A stretch of DNA of 64,000 bases, from contig CP136069.1 of assembly GCA_032622095.1 (NCBI GenBank), forward strand, positions 107,412,278-107,476,277, in the 5' to 3' direction. Made by a program: the position numbers and the translations under genes. Under the pieces are notes generated by a model that was not told the origin of the DNA, ran no database searches, and saw only the letters and a program-made list of their open reading frames with translations. The stretch is from Siphonodentalium dalli (Eukaryota > Mollusca > Scaphopoda > Gadilida > Siphonodentaliidae). The number at the start of each line of letters is the position of its first letter. Within the stretch, counting starts at the first letter, position 1. Shown here in pieces: positions 59,624 through 64,000 of this stretch.

Positions 59624-60782
59624 AAACGAGAGGCCGATCACGATCGGCAGATGTTAACCCATCCCTGGGCGATAAAAATTGACTATGATCGGATAAATGA
59701 GAGTTTTGGTGTTGAATTATAGAGTATACTGTTATGTACTATTATAGACAAATGTACATAACACAAATTATTGGAATTTATGGGTCACTGGCATTTATAT
59801 AAGAGAATACACTGGTACAGGATCGGTAATGCTAAACCAACAGAGCCTTGGGTTAAATGTGAAAGGTGTGACCTGGCAATGGAATACTTAGGTAAAGAGA
59901 GTCCAATTTAAGTTTACAATAATACTATGTCAAATTCTACCAATAATATAGTATACAGATAAGCCACCACACTGCTGACCCACTAATATCAATTATATAG
60001 CAGAGCTGTCAACAAATCACAGGAATTGTTTATGTTGAAAACTGACCTCTCTATTAAACCAATAACAATTATAATGATCTCAGACCATCTGAAGATATAA
60101 CTCTGCAGCACAGATGTCCATGTCTACTGTTAATATCATGTGATGTTTATTTTTGAATCTTTATTTTAAATTAGATACCATAGCCTTCTTTATCAGATTA
60201 TTTGCACACTGGCATAAGAGACATCAGAAAATAATATAGCCTTATCAATAGCTAAGTAGTCCAAAGGCATGGGATAGAATTGGTGAATTGGATTTAATGT
60301 TTCTCCAAACAGATTTACCAGTACATAACACAAGATTTTGGACAGATTTAAACAAATTTGGTGAGGTGATTCGGGGTACCCTTGGCAGAGTTATAATTGT
60401 GTTAGTTTTTCAAATTTGTTTAACTTAAAAAAAAATTGTTTTTAATTGTTTAAAAAAAAAAGATTGGGAACCTTTTTATCAACTTGTATCATAATCATCA
60501 ATATCTAAATAAAAACCAATGAAAGAGTCAATGACATTTTGTTTATTATTATTATAAAACATAAAACATAATTTTTTTTATTATTTTTTTTTACGAAAAA
60601 GGGTCATAACTCCTTTAAAATAAATTGGATCGAACCCATATTCAAACTCGAACTGTATTTTGGGCTGAGAAACCTATATACAAAATTTGGTTCCGATCAA
60701 ATAGAAAATGTTAGAGTTATCGCATTAAGTGTCTACGGACATTGACACTATGTGTACCATACTATGGTATGGTACACATAAA
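59624..60782 (+). mobile_element. Pearl-like element, family P2, complete short copy
   Basis: The left palindrome GCCGATCACGATCGGC is followed by AGATGTTAACCCATCCC, one core unit (60600-60730), and the right hairpin CCATACTATGGTATGG. No GGAC tract is left, only GTCTACGGAC. Serves as the empty-site reference for the 19068 insert. Confidence 0.75.
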
Positions 60783-60971
60783 AAGTTTTATCTCATGCAG
60801 AGTACAAGAAAAATATATCAAACCTGGTGTGCCCCTTTAATATTTCAATTCACATTTGTAATCAATTGAAATTAATGTCCAACAAATCTACTAAACACAA
60901 TCACATTATTAATCTCCAATAGTAATGCTATTAAACAATGAAACCAGATTATGCCTTTAAGATGGAATTTA

Positions 60972-61738
60972 AACAAGAGATGGACTGTCGTCCGGTACAT
61001 ACCCCCTAGTGGCATACCGCCTAGTGTGGGCATATCTATAACTTATGACTGCTATACTCAGACAGATGGACCCAAAAATCAGCATTTTCATATAAACGAA
61101 GATGAATAACTATAGCACAAAAAAACAAAACAAAACAGTTGAATGTGCCATTGTGAACATCCATACAAAATTTCATTGAGATCCAAGCATTACTGTTCAA
61201 GTTATGACCTGAACAGACATCGGATGGACCAAACAGCCAACATGTCCAGATAAACAAACTTGAATAACTCTAGAATGGAAAAGCCAAACAGAACAATGGA
61301 ACCCTCTATTGAATGTCCTCACAGTGGTGAACATCCATACCAAATTTCATTGAGATCCCAGCACAACTGTTGAAGTTACGACATGAACAGACACCAGACG
61401 GACCAAAAAGCCAACATTTCCAGATAAACAAAGATGTATAACTCTAGAATGGAAAATCCGAACAAAACGATAGAACCCTCTTTTTAATGTCCTCATAGTA
61501 GTGAACATACATACCAAATTTCATTGAGATCCCAGCACAACTGTTGAAGTTATGATATGAACAGACACCATACAGACAAAAAAGCCAACATTTCCAGATA
61601 AACAAAGATTTCATTTGAGATCCGAGCACTATTGTTCAAGTTATGACATGAACAGACATCGGACAGACGTACGGACGGACGGATGCACGGACAGGTGCAA
61701 AACAGTATACCCCCCTTTTTAAAAAAAAGGGGGTATAA
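60972..61738 (+). mobile_element. Pearl-like element, family P4
   Basis: The left end has a GGACTGTCGTCC hairpin and ACATACCCCCTAGTGG. There are four core units of about 175 bp (ATACCAAATTTCATTGAGAT, CAGATAAACAAAGATG), a GGACGGACGGATGCACGGAC tract, and a right end that folds as TATACCCCCCTTTTT / AAAAAAAAGGGGGTATA. The left ATACCCCC and right GGGGGTAT are inverted partners. Sequence unrelated to P1-P3. Confidence 0.75.
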
Positions 61739-62010
61739 TAACCATGCATATAAAATATATAGTAGAAACATTCCATCTGTGCTATCTCAGCATATGGTCA
61801 GAGACACTTTATAGAGTATAAAGTATATATGATATGGCCAACACATCCCCTAGTAGTTAATTATCTCAATGCAAGAGAGAGACAATTCATGGCATTGTAA
61901 CTGGATACTATCTCTGTGTGCAAAGACAACCTCAGACCTGATTTATAGGATTCTATTTGGACAGTGCAAACTGGGTATCTTTGATATATTTTAGCGATGA
62001 ATAAAATAAT
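61739..62010. other. Spacer without recognised features
   Basis: AT-rich, short; nothing recognised. Confidence 0.4.
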
Positions 62011-62552
62011 CAAAAGACCATAACTCCATTAAAATATATCGGATCAAACCCATATTCGAACTCGATCTGTATTTTGAGTTGAGAAACTCACATACAAAAT
62101 TTGGTTCCTATCAGTTGAAAAATTGTAGATTTATTGAAACATGCATGAATTCTATGTCAAAGGGCCATAACTCCATTAAAAAATATCGGATCAAACCCAT
62201 ATTCGAACTCGATATGTATTTTGGACTGAGCAACTCACATACCAAATTTGGTTCCGATCAGATAAAAATTGTTTGAGAAATGACAGCATGCGTGAATTCA
62301 AAGTCGAAAAAGGGCCATAACTCCGTAAAAAAAACTCAGATCGAACCCATATTTGAACTCGATCTTTATTTGGTGCTGAGAAACCCATAAACAAAATTTG
62401 GTTTCGATCGGATAGAAAATTATTGAGTTATCGCACCATGCGTAAAGTGTCTACGGACAGACAGACAGACAGACGGACGGACGGACGGACGACGAGTGGT
62501 CAATCCGGACGTCGATATTATGTTTACCATACTATGGTATGGGTAAACATAA
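62011..62552 (+). mobile_element. Pearl-like family P2, right part with three core units
   Basis: Cores at about 62020, 62160 and 62300 (GGATCAAACCCATATTCGAA), the tract GACAGACGGACGGACGGACG (62457-62491), GTCAATCCGGACGTCGATAT, and the hairpin end GGTATGGGTAAACATAA. No left end found. Confidence 0.75.
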
Positions 62553-62666
62553 AAACAAAAATTGGGCAAGAAATTAATATCAATTAAAAAAAAAAAAAAT
62601 TTGAAAAAAAACAAAACATTTTTGCTTTTTGTTTAGTTTGTTAAATTAAGCAAGTAGTTCAATCTA

Positions 62667-63330
62667 GGGCTTCTCAATATGATCAAAAATATTATCGATA
62701 CGATATCCAAATTATTATCGCGATATGGGTATATATCGATAATCTAAAGTTTTGAATTCCAAACTAATGTAATTTTAAATTGTATGCTTTCATGAAAAGC
62801 CGCGAACGAGCGTTAGCAGTTTGCGTATTTTCGTTGTATACATAACATTTCCATGTTAGTTCCTGTTGTAATTGAAAGTAAGAACTAAACGATAAGTTTA
62901 CGTAATATAGTAATGTTTATTGAATTAACACAGCATTTGAATGAAAGAACATACAGGTAAAACAATAATAACAAAAGAGGCTAACAATGTGAAGGTGACT
63001 TGCACAGAGACATATTTACATGTTTGACGCTAAGAACGCGCTGAATAGCTCTTAAGTTGCGTCGACGTATCCAGCTGGTCGAGAAAGCAGATACTATCCC
63101 GCGGCAAATACTGAGCAATCTACTAACACGTTTGTCGTCTTTCATAGAGTTGTTAACAGCCAGATTCAAATTGTGCCCGAAGCAGGAAAGGTGTTGCCAT
63201 CCGAGTATGTCAACAGCTTTGATAATGGTTGACCCATTGTCTGTTGTGATGCACGACAGCTGATCGGGGTTGAGACCCCACGTCCTTAAACAATCAGGCA
63301 ATACTTCCGCGATATTCTCGCTAATTTAAT
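62667..63330 (-). pseudogene. hAT (ZBED-type) transposase fragment in a truncated element
   Basis: Minus-strand reading from 63325 (ISENIAEVLPDC) to 62981. It includes CITTDNGSTIIKAVDILGWQ, HLSCFGHNLNLAVNNSMK and VSAFSTSWIRRRNL. This is the conserved middle block of hAT transposases of the Ac/ZBED type (TTDNGSNIVKAV...CFxHxLNL). About 115 residues remain of some 600. The N-terminal side is cut at 63331 by a P3 element and the C-terminal RNase-H/dimerisation part is gone. The left element end is probably TAGGGCTTCTCAATATG at 62667, followed by TATCGATA words (ATTATCGATACGATATCC). Not functional. Confidence 0.85.
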
Positions 63331-63337
63331 GACAATA

Positions 63338-64000
63338 AAGTGTCAATGACACTGTAGCTCAACTTGGAAAGGGAATAAATTTAATGTATTACAGTCAATG
63401 GAGCGATTAGGAATATGGAAAGTTGAATGTCTAATACTAGTTTATAGACATGAAGAGAAAAGTAAAATCCAAGATGGCTGCTGGCGGCCATGTTTTCGGC
63501 CGAATGACCCCAAAATGAGTCGTTCCCATCAACATGTCATCATTAACATCCATGACAAATTTTATGACGTTCAGACTAAAGGTACGACCTGTAGCCCGTG
63601 CTAAAAAATTTAGTCATACAAAGAGTAAAATCAAAGAGGGCTGCTGGCGGCCATGTTTTTTGTCCGAATTACCCCAAAATGACTCGTTCCCATCTACATT
63701 CCAATTTCAACAGCCATGACAAATTTTATGATGATCAGACTAAAGGTACGACCTGTAGCCCGTGCTAAAGGATTTAGTCATACAACGAGTAAAATCCAAG
63801 ATGGCTGCTGGCGACCATGTTTTTTGGCCAAATGACCCCAAAATTACTCGTTCCCATCTACATGTCAATATTAACATCCATGACAAATTTCATGATGATC
63901 AGACTAACAGTATGACCTGTGGCCCATGCTAATGGATTAAATTATTAAATCCAAGATGGCCACTGGCGGCCATGTTTTTTGTCCGAATGACCCCAAAATG
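63338..64000 (+). repeat. Pearl-like family P3, left end and four core units, running off the window
   Basis: The palindrome AGTGTCAATGACACT and TAGCTCAACTTGG begin the element. Cores with AAGATGGCTGCTGGCGGCCA start at about 63471, 63634, 63798 and 63953 (period 155-164 bp). Small ORFs such as 63398-63604 follow the repeat period and are not genes. Confidence 0.88.

Overview
The window looks like intronic sequence from an invertebrate, most likely a bivalve mollusc. It is AT-rich and has no bacterial gene organisation. Many of its repeats have the layout known in bivalves as 'pearl' elements: a left hairpin end, tandem core repeats of about 150-175 bp, a GGAC-type tetranucleotide tract and a right hairpin end. 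The species assignment is an inference.

Host gene. The only host gene I can support with confidence lies on the minus strand. Three exons, at 54936-55005, 35538-35797 and 20535-20665, read in this order as a continuous, phase-compatible stretch of the HECT ubiquitin ligase UBR5 (hyperplastic discs). They cover the end of the segment before the arginine/glutamate-rich linker, the linker itself, and the MLLE (PABC-like) domain. The introns are about 19.1 kb and 14.9 kb. No further UBR5 exon was recognised in the 20.5 kb to the left or the 9 kb to the right, so nearly everything else sits in UBR5 introns. A possible THAP-type first exon on the plus strand (37132-37211) would be nested in one of them.

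Mobile and repeated DNA, left to right. The end of a TWA-target element is at 1-191. A broken Crypton-like tyrosine recombinase (DUF3504) gene spans 300-4335 and is split by a pearl-like element at 881-3414. A 120-bp palindrome follows at 4677-4796, then a TTAA-flanked element at 5024-6468 with its empty-site paralogue at 7007. A degenerate minisatellite (11505-12158) leads into a TTA-flanked element (12159-13150). A second pearl-like copy (13935-18127) is interrupted by a hAT-like element with an 8-bp target duplication (16708-17761). A second pearl-like family (18937-19987) carries a SAP-like ORF. A TTA-flanked element (22507-24123) and a broken PIN-like gene of an invertebrate repeat family (25203-25650) follow. 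A TTAA-flanked mini-element built of nested palindromes lies at 32881-33272. A 5.2-kb TAA-flanked element (39884-45096) contains several arrays of short degenerate words and a LINE 3' fragment. A TTAA foldback lies at 49514-49992, another TWA-type end at 52017, a tandem array of a third pearl-like family at 53531-54543, a 2.7-kb TTAA element at 55946-58687, a fourth pearl-like family at 60972-61738 and a hAT transposase fragment at 62667-63330.

Two themes stand out. At least four families with unrelated sequences share the same pearl/Helentron-like plan. Most cut-and-paste-type elements carry end arrays of short degenerate words that differ between elements. No CRISPR, rRNA, tRNA or complete intact transposase gene was found.
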